Below are positions 51,801-59,378 of a DNA stretch of 64,000 nucleotides, in pieces; position 1 is the first letter of the stretch, and each line of letters begins with the position of its first letter. The notes beneath the pieces are model-generated. The model saw only the letters and a list, made by a program, of their open reading frames with translations, ran no database searches and was not told the DNA's origin. This stretch comes from Haladaptatus paucihalophilus DX253 (lineage in GTDB: Archaea; Halobacteriota; Halobacteria; Halobacteriales; Haladaptataceae), in the NCBI RefSeq assembly GCF_000376445.1, contig NZ_AQXI01000001.1, positions 2,877,734 to 2,941,733 on the forward strand, in the 5' to 3' direction. A program made the translations under genes and the position numbers.

Positions 51801-52233
51801 GACGTACGCTCGGTTCACGGTTCGGGCGCGTGAGGGCTCGCCAACCACACCGGGTGCGTCGGTCGCGTATTCCCGGCAAGCCGGACCCGTCCGATTGGAC
51901 ACGGACGACGATGGGACGAAGGAACTGCTCGGGCGGACGACGCCGGTTTCGTTCGATACGGGAACGACGGTCGTCGTCGCGGTACCGCCGGGGAAGACGG
52001 GCGTCGGTGACGTGGACGGGAACGCCGACGAGCGCTCTCCCGGCTGGTCGAACCGGAGTGACAACCCATTTGATGCCGCAGACCTTCGTGACGACCATGC
52101 TCTACGACGAGATAGACGACCCCGGCGAGATGACGCCGACGGAACTCCACGGACGGTACGCGGCGGAGCTCTCGGAGACGATATCGTCGGTCGGTATCGA
52201 CGAGGTGGTGGAACTGACGGGACTCGACCGTGA
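48865..52233 (+). CDS. Very large pilin-cluster exterior protein
   Basis: A 1122-residue protein, starting at GTG 48865 (overlapping the previous stop), with an N-terminal TM (VPFALIGVLLLVGSLSFAGA) after RGR. The remainder is a long exterior region with many helical stretches (TRTALRGAVRQAGREAAAEP, ALVRPANTTAG) and a Pro-rich linker (PRPQPTPPGPTPPTQPRPP, about 470-490). Near the end come PVSFDTGTTVVVAVPPGKTG and ERSPGW. Normally such a protein would stop near this point, but the frame runs on and overlaps the next gene by 137 nt, so the tail is doubtful. It resembles DUF7286 (number from memory). Confidence 0.82.
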   Translation: MNLADDTRGRVPFALIGVLLLVGSLSFAGALVARPAPHVNENVEQSMRTVTAGTRTALRGAVRQAGREAAAEPLVRPANTTAGRVMDGAAPFRDYLRLRIYLTARERLRSVGAHGGDVRATASLPATPNATALRRAKRRVHVEPVGNLTEAGLRVRIDGVSMRATRGGTTVAATKKNVTLVVETPVLALHERVQRFERRLDSGPLDPGLGRRLTARLYAVTWARGYAQYGGAPIANVLSNRHIELLTNGAILEEQTKSFGTSDPDGRRGVRRATARVGLTDLLVPTTQHGKLWTDLVLNTAGGGGADGTIDGSLDAASEPLDSAHSPETGMNIGVNESAERALLDLIDGGESSELDAAIGSAYRVSVRPVASVRTVRDELKPHPRPPGEGWTLRDERTKTHVSVQNASASSPGTRRGWHLLWTGARRVVRTHTVVRRWEREDTTQDENRGWTARLPFPGTSPRPQPTPPGPTPPTQPRPPTNRTVRTTHRWTDEFVVSLGVAGDHVTTDRAPVRPLPSAHEANGAAGPNLADVRGMAIERLVTDRGGADGLARRASVGTMNTRAVAVQGRYSNLLRARAYRDVRSLRNRVRNRSVTVSRGTLATGGTNPAAKLASSLRADRSALIGVPARYEDAAERARYAARATYLDAVIDRLDSRAERTRRTRMGLGRAVRDATGVSLDRIRRIFAARRRVTSPSTHRLRTSGPGTPVNISVDGAPPYLTLSAVKHRHVSAVPRGSKTYPLSARNVNLFTVPSSDISDGIVSLLPDGRKPKRVRLRTAGVALRAANETLATETNASLRRRRDDLQRALSSSIGDIERNVRGELAASDAIELDRSERRTAVHRGVTRWRTTANRASAIANGSAAGSIARAVERERRDDWSRMRRDAATIRIRFALESARRDVDGVRQSSVAPTVSTTRRVLVTELKAAVQQGIENRVQQRLNESINETVGDLPAGLPVVPVPGYWYATVNVWQVDVSGTYARFTVRAREGSPTTPGASVAYSRQAGPVRLDTDDDGTKELLGRTTPVSFDTGTTVVVAVPPGKTGVGDVDGNADERSPGWSNRSDNPFDAADLRDDHALRRDRRPRRDDADGTPRTVRGGALGDDIVGRYRRGGGTDGTRP

Positions 52234-52531
52234 GACCGTCGAGTCAATCGCCGACGGCGAGACCGCCGACGACCTGTCGCTCGAAGACGCCGCCGCGATT
52301 CTCGCCACCGAGGAGGGCACGCCGGAGAAGGATGCCATCCTCCTCGAAGTGCGCGACCACCTCCTGATGGGGATGACGACCGGCCTCTTGGACGTGGACA
52401 CGCTCGCACGGGACATCGACGGCGACTTCGAGGCGCGCGCCGTCCAGCAGAAAATCGAGGGGCGAGCGCCGATGTCTGTGGAGGAGTACGCGCTCGTTCA
52501 CCACGCCATCGCGCAGCGAAACGACCGATAG
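52097..52531 (+). CDS. Acidic protein at the end of the cluster (DUF5791-like)
   Basis: A 144-residue acidic soluble protein: MLYDEIDDPGEMTPTELHGR at the start, LTGLDRETVESIADGETADD and LSLEDAAAILATEEG, probably an all-helical DNA- or protein-binding module. It resembles the haloarchaeal family DUF5791. The ATG at 52097 lies inside the frame of the large protein, so one of the two gene ends is wrong or the overlap is real. It is the last gene in the run before the epimerase. Confidence 0.8.
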   Translation: MLYDEIDDPGEMTPTELHGRYAAELSETISSVGIDEVVELTGLDRETVESIADGETADDLSLEDAAAILATEEGTPEKDAILLEVRDHLLMGMTTGLLDVDTLARDIDGDFEARAVQQKIEGRAPMSVEEYALVHHAIAQRNDR

Positions 52532-52607
52532 ACGCAGCGAGGGTGGCGGCGGTTGCGGAGAGACGAGAAGACGGCGGAGTTATCCGCGGTCCGTTCGAAG
52601 GAACGAT

Positions 52608-53462
52608 ATGAACGTCGCAGTGCTCGGATGCGGCTACGTCGGGTGCGAACTCGCGCGGGAGTTGCTCGCGGACGGTCACGAGGTCGTCGGCGTGCGACGC
52701 TCGTCCGAGGGGCTTCGGGCGGTCGAAAAAACGGGTGCCGACGCGGTGCGGGCGGACGTAACGGACGGCGATTCGCTGTCCTCGATTCCCGACGCGAACG
52801 TGCTCGTCTACGCGGTGAGCGCCGACGGCCGGGATTCGGCGGCGGCGCGCACGGCCTACGTCGAGGGACTTCGGACCGCGCTCGATCACTTCGCGGCCCG
52901 CGAGTCGTCACCGGAGCGCGTCGTCTACACGTCGAGTACCGGCGTGTACGGCGACCGTGACGGTGCTCGCGTGGACGAATCGACGCCGCTGGAGCCCCGA
53001 ACCGAACGAGAGGAGATCCTGGCTGACGCCGAGGAAATCGTGCGGGCGGAGCGAGGGTGGGACTGGACGATAACCCGGTTCTCGGGGTTGTACGGTCCCG
53101 ACCGGTATCGACTGGAGCGCTATCTGGAGGGTCCTGTCTCGGACCGATATCTGAACCTGCTCCACCGCGACGACGCGGCGGGGACGATTCGATACCTCCT
53201 CGACACCGGACGGGGGCGAAACGAGGTCGTTCTGGTTTCGGACGACGAACCGGTTCGGAAGCCGACGCTCGCAGATTGGCTCGCGGACGAGTGCGGCGTT
53301 TCCCACCCGCCGAGGGAACCGGCGACGAGCGAGCGAGCGCGAGCGAGCAAGCGCTGCTCGAACGAAAAGCTCCGCGAGTTAGGGTACGAACTCCGGTACC
53401 CGACGTACAGGGAGGGGTATCGGGGGGCCATCGAATCGTTCCGGGATTCACAAAACGTCTGA
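52608..53462 (+). CDS. NAD-dependent epimerase/dehydratase (SDR) protein
   Basis: A 284-residue extended-SDR-like enzyme. It opens with a Rossmann motif MNVAVLGCGYVGCELARELL. The catalytic region is less standard: VYTSSTGVYGDRDGARVDES contains Ser and Tyr, but the Tyr-x3-Lys motif is not clear. The sequence resembles YeeZ-type small epimerase-like proteins that also lack full catalysis. FSGLYGPDRYRLERYLEG is the substrate-side stretch. No overlapping partners. Confidence 0.88.
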   Translation: MNVAVLGCGYVGCELARELLADGHEVVGVRRSSEGLRAVEKTGADAVRADVTDGDSLSSIPDANVLVYAVSADGRDSAAARTAYVEGLRTALDHFAARESSPERVVYTSSTGVYGDRDGARVDESTPLEPRTEREEILADAEEIVRAERGWDWTITRFSGLYGPDRYRLERYLEGPVSDRYLNLLHRDDAAGTIRYLLDTGRGRNEVVLVSDDEPVRKPTLADWLADECGVSHPPREPATSERARASKRCSNEKLRELGYELRYPTYREGYRGAIESFRDSQNV

Positions 53463-53514
53463 CACCTGTAACTGTTGGGAAAAGTTCTTGGTTTCCCGTA
53501 TCGATTTCCGGGAT

Positions 53515-54696
53515 ATGCAGTTTCGCGGCGACCAGTCCGCACAACGGCTGTTCCGCACGGCACAGCTCTATGGCTCCGACGATCCGCTGCTCGTCGTCGG
53601 GGGTATCGTCGGCGTGGCCGTGTTGGCGGTGTCCCTTTGGTTGGTCGTCCGCTGGATTCGGCGACCGAAAGGCGCTCGGCTCAAACGCGCGTTGGCGAAA
53701 CGGGACGAACTCGTCGTCCTGATGCATCCGAATCCCGACCCCGACGCGATGGCCTGTGGCATCGCTATCGCCTATCTCGCCGAAACGGTCGGGACGGAGG
53801 TAACGCTTCAGTACGCCGGGCAGATACGACATCAGGAAAACCGCGCGTTTCGAACCATTCTCGACCTCGAACTCGAACGCGTCGAACACGTCACCGACCT
53901 CGCTGCTTCTACCATCGTCCTCGTCGACCACAACACGCCGCGCGGGTTCGACGGGTCGGAGCGAATCGAACCCTACGCCGTCATCGACCACCACCCCGGC
54001 AACGGGACCGGTGAGGTGTTCACGGACAAACGGACGAACTACGGCGCGTGTTCAACCATCGTGGCGGAGTACTTCGATGACCTCGGCGCGACGCCGGTCG
54101 GCCCGGACGAAGTCCCGCCGGAGGACGATTTCGTCCTCCCGTCCGACATCGCCACCGGCCTGTTGTACGGCATCCAATCCGACACGAAACACCTCACGAA
54201 CGGCTGTTGTGCGGCTGAATTCGAGGCGAGCGCGTACCTGTATCGGGGCGTGGACGAACACCGTCTCGACCGCATCGCCAATCCGCAAGTGAGCGCCGAA
54301 GTGCTCGAAATCAAATCGCGTGCCATCACGGAACGGGAGGTCCGCGGGTCCTTTGCGGTCTGTAACGTCGGTGCGCTCTCGAACGCCGACGCGATTCCAC
54401 AGGCTGCGGACGAACTGATGCACCTCGAGGGCGTGACGGCCGTCGTCGTCTACGGCCGACGCGAGGACACCCTCTACATCTCCGGTCGCTCCCGGGACGA
54501 CCGAGTTCACATGGGAAAAGCGTTGCAGATGGCCGTCACCGACATTCCGGGAGCGGACGCCGGGGGCCACGCCCGGATGGGCGGCGGTCAGGTCCCGGTC
54601 GAATCGGCGGTCGTCGCGGGTGGGATGGAAGGAGGACTGTGGTCGGAACGGGAGTTCACCGACGGGATTTTCGACGCGCTGAACGGAAACGTCTGA
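53515..54696 (+). CDS. Membrane-anchored DHH/DHHA1 phosphoesterase
   Basis: A 393-residue protein with an N-terminal membrane helix (LLVVGGIVGVAVLAVSLWLV, about 25-45) and then a DHH domain: LVVLMHPNPDPDAMACGIAI (metal Asp residues), VLVDHNTP and AVIDHHPGNG (DHH motif). The C-terminal DHHA1 domain ends GHARMGGGQVPVESAV. This design matches cyclic dinucleotide or nanoRNA phosphodiesterases (GdpP/NrnA types) but without PAS or GGDEF domains. c-di-AMP cleavage is a reasonable guess. A TTG start at 53488 is possible; ATG at 53515 is preferred. Confidence 0.88.
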   Translation: MQFRGDQSAQRLFRTAQLYGSDDPLLVVGGIVGVAVLAVSLWLVVRWIRRPKGARLKRALAKRDELVVLMHPNPDPDAMACGIAIAYLAETVGTEVTLQYAGQIRHQENRAFRTILDLELERVEHVTDLAASTIVLVDHNTPRGFDGSERIEPYAVIDHHPGNGTGEVFTDKRTNYGACSTIVAEYFDDLGATPVGPDEVPPEDDFVLPSDIATGLLYGIQSDTKHLTNGCCAAEFEASAYLYRGVDEHRLDRIANPQVSAEVLEIKSRAITEREVRGSFAVCNVGALSNADAIPQAADELMHLEGVTAVVVYGRREDTLYISGRSRDDRVHMGKALQMAVTDIPGADAGGHARMGGGQVPVESAVVAGGMEGGLWSEREFTDGIFDALNGNV

Positions 54697-54757
54697 GAAG
54701 GTGTCGTTGCGGCACTTCCCTCCGGGCCATCATCTACCGAGACGGAACTCTCGGGGG

Positions 54758-57145
54758 TTATTCGACGACTATCGTCCCGGTCATGCCCGCCGCCTCGTGG
54801 GGGATGCAGTAGTACTCGAATGTCCCTTTCGTCTCGAACGTGTGGACGTACGATTGCCCGGACTGCACCGCTCCTTTGCCCGCGTCCCATCCGGAGACGG
54901 CTTTCTTCTCGGAATCGAATCCGCCGGAGGCCCAGTACGACGCGCCCTCGGGGAGCGACTCCTCGCGGGCGGTGACCGTGTGCGCCTCGCCGCCGACGTG
55001 TTTCCACGCGACGGTATCGCCCGTTTCGATACGGAGTTTTTCGGGGTCGAACGAGACGGCTTTGACGTCGATAACGTGGTCCGCGGCGTCCGGGACGCCC
55101 TTTTGGACGTTCGGTCCGCCCTTCAGTTTCGTCTTCGATTCCTCGCCGGACTCCTTCTTGGCCTCGCCGACGGGTGCCTTGTCGAGTTCTCCGACGACGG
55201 CGAACTCGGCCCGGAGCGCGGCGGTGGCGAAGGCGTCGTTCGCTGAATCGACGTCCTCCCCGGAGTCGAGCGCGTCAGCGTACGCGGTCAGTTTCGCCTC
55301 GAACGACTCGTAGGCGTTCTTATCGCCGGATTCGAGGCTCTCGTGCACCTCGGATCTCTCGAACTGGGAGAACGAATCCTGCACGATGGTGGCCGCCGCG
55401 CCGCCGAAGTCGCCGCCAGTGTTCGTCACGACGGCGGAAACTGATTCGACCGCTTCGTGGCCGAATTCCACGGCTTTCGCGTAGGTGTCGTCGGCTCCGC
55501 CGACGTTCCCCAGCGCCGCCTCGAACGACTCGTAGCGGTCCGTGTCGGCGTGTTCCAGCGCCTCGTGGTAGCCGCCCGCGCCACTTTCGAAGTGTGCAAA
55601 GGTCGCCTCCACGATGGCGTTCGCCCGCTTCGCGTCACCGAGTTTCGCCACGACGGCGGCGTCGAAGGCCCGTCCGGCCATGAAACTCGCCTCGGCACCG
55701 GCCACGACGCTCGCGCTCGCGGCCTTCGTCTCGAAGTCGAGGAGGGCCTGCATCGCCCCTTCAAAGTGTGCGGACGCGCCGGACCCGTTGCCCTTCAACG
55801 CCGGAATCAGCCCCTCTTTCAGGTGTTCGTGTTCGAACCGGTCGTAGAGTTGCTCGCTCGTCCCCTCCAGCGTCTCGTGCATGTCGAGTTCGTTCTTCTC
55901 GAACCGCGCGAACAGCGACTGTGCGACGGTCGCGGCGGCGTCCGACTCGCCGCGTTTGTGGCGTTCGAGCGCGTCGGCGAACCGGGCGCGGAAGAATCCG
56001 GCTTGGAGGATGGCGGGTTGGACGCCCGTTCCGAGCGTTTCGATACCGGCCCGGAGGTTGGTATCGACCTTCGATACGGCCTCCTCGACCGCCGTTCCGT
56101 CGCCGGATTCGGAGGCAGTGGTAAGCGCTTCGAGTCCGGACTCGAACCCTTCGTAGGCGTCCTCGTCGCCCTCTTCGAGGGCTTCGTGCGCATCCGAGGC
56201 TTCGAAGTCGGCGAAGATGTCCTCCGCGACCTTTGCTGCTCGCTTCGTCTCGCCCCGTGCGACCAACCGCGTGCAGTCGGCGGCCCGGATGCGGTAGCCG
56301 TTCAGGGTGGCGGCGTGCGCGAACGAAGCGGACGGCCCGCCGAGCGAGGCGAGGGCGTTCGCGTCGAACGCTTGTGCCTGCATGACCGCGATGTGGCCCG
56401 CGCCCCCGACGTTCTCGGTTCCGAGGCCGTAGGACCCGGACACGGCGGCCGTCACCGCGTCGTTCGATTGGTTCGCCACGACGTCCGCCTTCCCGTTCTT
56501 CGCGGCCCGAACCATCGTTTTCGCGGCGTGTTCGAACGCGCCGTAGGTCTCCTCGTTCGCCGATTCGAGCGCGTCGCGGAGGTCGCCGTCCTCGAACGCG
56601 GAGAGCGCCCGCGTTGCAATCGTCCGTGCCCCCGAGAGGTTTCCGGCGGCGGCGACCATCGCGGCGTTCTCCAAGCGCGTCCCCAGCAGTTGCAGGTCGA
56701 GCGCGCGGACGTTCCGCTCGCCGACGAGTTGCACTTGCGCCTCCCGGAGGTGCTCGTTTCCGAGTCCGAGTTCGACCGACATCTCCTCCGTGTTCTCCTC
56801 TCGGAGACGGGTTTTCAGTTGGCCGACGGCCTCCTCGAACTCCTCGTAGTGTGTCTCGCTCGTCCCCTCCAGTTTCTCGTGTGCGCCCCACTCGCCGGTG
56901 GCCTGCTCGAACCGGGCGAAGGTGTCCTCCGCGACGGTCGTACCGGCGTCGAACTCGCCCGCGACACCGAGCGCGAACGCGTCGTGCAGTCGGGCGCGGA
57001 GGACGTTCCACTCGGCCGCGACGGCCGCCTCCGCGCTGACGTCTTTCGCAGTCGATTCGGCGTCGGGAGCGCTACAGCCCGCCAGAAGTCCGCTTACGAG
57101 CGTCGTTCCACCCACCTTTAAGAGAGTCCGTCTATCGATGTCCAT
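54758..57145 (-). CDS. Large Tat lipoprotein with repeated helical modules and a cupredoxin domain
   Basis: A 795-residue exported lipoprotein: DRRTLLKVGG Tat signal and lipobox LLAGCSA (Cys24). Residues about 35-640 hold at least five copies of a roughly 130-residue module with the pattern FAxFExxxxHExLEG...YExFE (EDTFARFEQ, EDIFADFEA, QSLFARFEK, EATFAHFES, QDSFSQFER). This is the DUF5059 type. The C-terminal 95 residues form a halocyanin/plastocyanin-like cupredoxin with copper ligands His (GEAHTV), Cys (YYCIPH), His and Met (AAGM). It probably carries electrons or metal at the cell surface. A palindrome upstream suggests iron-dependent control. Confidence 0.9.
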   Translation of the reverse strand: MDIDRRTLLKVGGTTLVSGLLAGCSAPDAESTAKDVSAEAAVAAEWNVLRARLHDAFALGVAGEFDAGTTVAEDTFARFEQATGEWGAHEKLEGTSETHYEEFEEAVGQLKTRLREENTEEMSVELGLGNEHLREAQVQLVGERNVRALDLQLLGTRLENAAMVAAAGNLSGARTIATRALSAFEDGDLRDALESANEETYGAFEHAAKTMVRAAKNGKADVVANQSNDAVTAAVSGSYGLGTENVGGAGHIAVMQAQAFDANALASLGGPSASFAHAATLNGYRIRAADCTRLVARGETKRAAKVAEDIFADFEASDAHEALEEGDEDAYEGFESGLEALTTASESGDGTAVEEAVSKVDTNLRAGIETLGTGVQPAILQAGFFRARFADALERHKRGESDAAATVAQSLFARFEKNELDMHETLEGTSEQLYDRFEHEHLKEGLIPALKGNGSGASAHFEGAMQALLDFETKAASASVVAGAEASFMAGRAFDAAVVAKLGDAKRANAIVEATFAHFESGAGGYHEALEHADTDRYESFEAALGNVGGADDTYAKAVEFGHEAVESVSAVVTNTGGDFGGAAATIVQDSFSQFERSEVHESLESGDKNAYESFEAKLTAYADALDSGEDVDSANDAFATAALRAEFAVVGELDKAPVGEAKKESGEESKTKLKGGPNVQKGVPDAADHVIDVKAVSFDPEKLRIETGDTVAWKHVGGEAHTVTAREESLPEGASYWASGGFDSEKKAVSGWDAGKGAVQSGQSYVHTFETKGTFEYYCIPHEAAGMTGTIVVE

Positions 57146-57151
57146 ATTTGA

Positions 57152-57167
57152 TTTAGGCCCACCTAAA
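57152..57167. promoter_or_regulatory. DtxR/SirR-like palindromic operator
   Basis: TTTAGGCCCACCTAAA is a perfect palindrome arm (TTTAGG-N4-CCTAAA) starting 7 bp before the ATG of the cupredoxin lipoprotein, between its TATA-like CTTTAGA and the start. DtxR-family iron repressors use TTAGG/CCTAA half-sites, so a metal-responsive repressor is a good guess. Confidence 0.55.
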
Positions 57168-57184
57168 GGTCTAAAGCGTTCCGA

Positions 57185-57203
57185 TTTTTAGGCGGCCCAA
57201 AAA
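57185..57203. promoter_or_regulatory. Second near-palindrome upstream
   Basis: TTTTTAGGCGGCCCAAAAA is nearly self-complementary and shares the TTAGG half-site. It lies 18 bp beyond the first palindrome and could be a second operator or part of the promoter. Confidence 0.4.
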
Positions 57204-57319
57204 CAATGCGTTCGGATGTCACACGGTGACCTCTCGCCGATGGATGACCTCTCACAGATGGAAAACGTTGGGATAAAGACGACCTTTTTAACCTTTCACC
57301 GTCTGGGAGGGAATATCGA

Positions 57320-58459
57320 ATGAGTACGCTGGTGGTGTGTGTCGATAGGAACAACGACATCGGTCGGAAGACGGGGCTGGAGATGCCGGTCGCCGGGTGG
57401 GAGGCCGTGCAGGCGCTCGTCACCGACGTCGGTCTGGCGGACCCCGAGGATTCGAGTGTCAACTGTCTGCTCGAAGCCCTCCGCGTCGCCCGCGACTTGC
57501 GGGACGGGGACGAGGAGTCGATAGTCGCCGTCATCTCCGGCACCGCCGACACGCGGGTCGGCGCGGACCGCGCCGTGGCCGCCCAGATGGACGAACTCGT
57601 GGCGGAACACGACCCGGACTCCACCATCGTCGTCATCGACAGCGCGGAGGACGAACGACTCGTCCCCATCGTCGAGAGTCGAACCCGGGTGGACGCGGTG
57701 GACCGCGTGGTCGTCCGACAGGCCCGCGACATCGAATCGACGTACTACCTGCTGAAGCAGTTCCTCGCCGACGAGGAACTCCGCCAGACCGTGCTCGTCC
57801 CGACCGGAATCGCGCTCATCGCGTTTCCCGTCCTGTTGTTGCAGTTGGGTCTCGCCATGGCGACGTCGGCCATCACCGCCGTCATCGGCCTGTTCGTCCT
57901 CTACAAGGGTCTCGCCATCGGCGACTACTTCCGCAATCTCCCCGCGGAGGCCCGCGACGCACTCTACTCCGGCCGGGTGTCCATCGTCACCTACGTCGTC
58001 GGCGTCGGGTTGTCGCTCATCGGCGTGTTCGCCGGGGCGCTCCGGGCCGCACCCATGGATTCCACCGGCAACGTCCTCATGACCGCGATGGCGTTCGTCT
58101 TCGAGAGCGTCCCGTGGATCGCCGTCGCCGCCCTCACCGCCAGCACGGGCCGCCTGCTGGACGAAGCCATCCGCAACGACCGCGTTCGGAACTCCTACCT
58201 CAACCTCCCGTTCGGCGTTCTCGCGGTCGGACTTGTCGTGCGCGGGTTCTCGGCCTACTTCCTCCAGCGAGCGGGGAAGATAGCTCCCGTCGTCGTTCCC
58301 AAGATTGTGGTCGGCCAGACGACGATTCAGCGATTCACGTTCGACCCCGGCATGCGACTGGCGGTGTACGTCGTCCTCGGCGTCCTCGTCAGCCTCGTCG
58401 GGGTTCGCGTGGCCTCCTACGTCAGCGGGACGGCCATCAGCGAAGAACTGGTCGAGTAA
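57320..58459 (+). CDS. DUF373 family membrane protein
   Basis: A 379-residue archaeal protein of the DUF373 family. The N-terminal 150 residues are a soluble alpha/beta domain (TLVVCVDRNNDIGRKTGLEM, EESIVAVISGTADTRVGADR, VVVIDSAEDE-like). The C-terminal part has about six TM helices. The N-domain DRDND-like start is family-typical; the function is unknown. GGGAGGG gives a ribosome binding site before the ATG, and a TTTTTAACC stretch lies about 30 nt upstream. Confidence 0.88.
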   Translation: MSTLVVCVDRNNDIGRKTGLEMPVAGWEAVQALVTDVGLADPEDSSVNCLLEALRVARDLRDGDEESIVAVISGTADTRVGADRAVAAQMDELVAEHDPDSTIVVIDSAEDERLVPIVESRTRVDAVDRVVVRQARDIESTYYLLKQFLADEELRQTVLVPTGIALIAFPVLLLQLGLAMATSAITAVIGLFVLYKGLAIGDYFRNLPAEARDALYSGRVSIVTYVVGVGLSLIGVFAGALRAAPMDSTGNVLMTAMAFVFESVPWIAVAALTASTGRLLDEAIRNDRVRNSYLNLPFGVLAVGLVVRGFSAYFLQRAGKIAPVVVPKIVVGQTTIQRFTFDPGMRLAVYVVLGVLVSLVGVRVASYVSGTAISEELVE

Positions 58460-58496
58460 CCGAGGCGCATTTATTCCCCGGTTCGCAAATCTCCGT

Positions 58497-59204
58497 ATGA
58501 ACCAGCAGGCGTGGGTCAGCCTCTTTTCCGGCGGCAAGGACTCCTCGTGGGCGCTCTACCGCGCGCTCGAAGCGGGACTTCCCGTTGAGCGACTCCTCAC
58601 CGTCCACCCGGCGGGCGACTCGTACATGTATCACGTCCCGGCGACCGAGCTCACGGCGCTCGCCGCCGAAAGCATCGGCATCCCGCTCGTGAACGTCGAG
58701 GGTAACTTCGACGCCGAATCCGTCGAGGACGCGGGCGAACAGGGCGACAAGGAGACGGAAATCATGGCGGACGCCCTCCGCGACCTCGATATCGACCTCG
58801 CGGGCGTGACAGCGGGGGCGGTCGAAAGCGAATTCCAGACCCACCGCATTCAGGATCTCTGTGATGACCTCGGCATCGACCTGTTCGCTCCCCTCTGGCA
58901 GGAAGACCCTCGTGAACTCGCCGATGCGATGTTGGACGCCGGATTCGAGATCAAAATCGTCCAAGTCGCGGCCTACGGCTTGGACGAGTCGTGGCTCGGA
59001 CGAACCTTGGACGAGGACGCGCTTTCCGAACTCGAAGCCCTCAACGACGAATACGGCGTCCACATTCTCGGTGAGGGTGGGGAATTCGAAACCCTCGTGA
59101 CCGATGCGCCGCACATGGACCGTCCCATCGAACTCGAATACGAAACCGAGTGGGACGGCGACCGCGGACGGGTGCGGATTACGGACGCTTGGCTCGGCGA
59201 GTAA
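58497..59204 (+). CDS. dph6: Diphthine-ammonia ligase-like PP-loop protein
   Basis: A 235-residue ATP-pyrophosphatase of the Dph6/MJ0570 family, which amidates diphthine on elongation factor 2. The PP-loop is LFSGGKDSSWALYRAL (about 9-24), followed by MYHVPATELTALAAESIGIP and EGGEFETLVTDAPHM, both typical of Dph6. ATG at 58497 follows a CATTTATTCC box about 28 nt upstream. It stands alone, with a downstream T7 run (59309-59315) as probable terminator. Confidence 0.9.
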   Translation: MNQQAWVSLFSGGKDSSWALYRALEAGLPVERLLTVHPAGDSYMYHVPATELTALAAESIGIPLVNVEGNFDAESVEDAGEQGDKETEIMADALRDLDIDLAGVTAGAVESEFQTHRIQDLCDDLGIDLFAPLWQEDPRELADAMLDAGFEIKIVQVAAYGLDESWLGRTLDEDALSELEALNDEYGVHILGEGGEFETLVTDAPHMDRPIELEYETEWDGDRGRVRITDAWLGE

Positions 59205-59378
59205 TCGTTGCGAACGAGCAAGGCGAGTGAGCGGCTTTTTGATCTCTTCGTGAGCGACCAACGGGAGCGAACGAACGGCTCGTCGGAGCTTCGCTCTGAC
59301 GGTGCAGATTTTTTTGCGCGAGTGGTACGCGAGAGCTGGAGGCTCTCGCGTTACCCGAGCGTAAAAAAGTGGGAGAGT
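59205..59378. terminator. Convergent terminator region with hairpins and T/A runs
   Basis: Contains a triloop hairpin GTCGGAGC-TTC-GCTCTGAC (59282-59300), a T7 run at 59309-59315 suited to end the dph6 transcript, a stem CGCGAGAGC / GCTCTCGCG (59328-59350), and an A6 run at 59363-59368 (T6 on the other strand) for the nucleotidyltransferase gene. It is built much like the hairpin modules at 18.4 and 38.6 kb. Confidence 0.6.
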
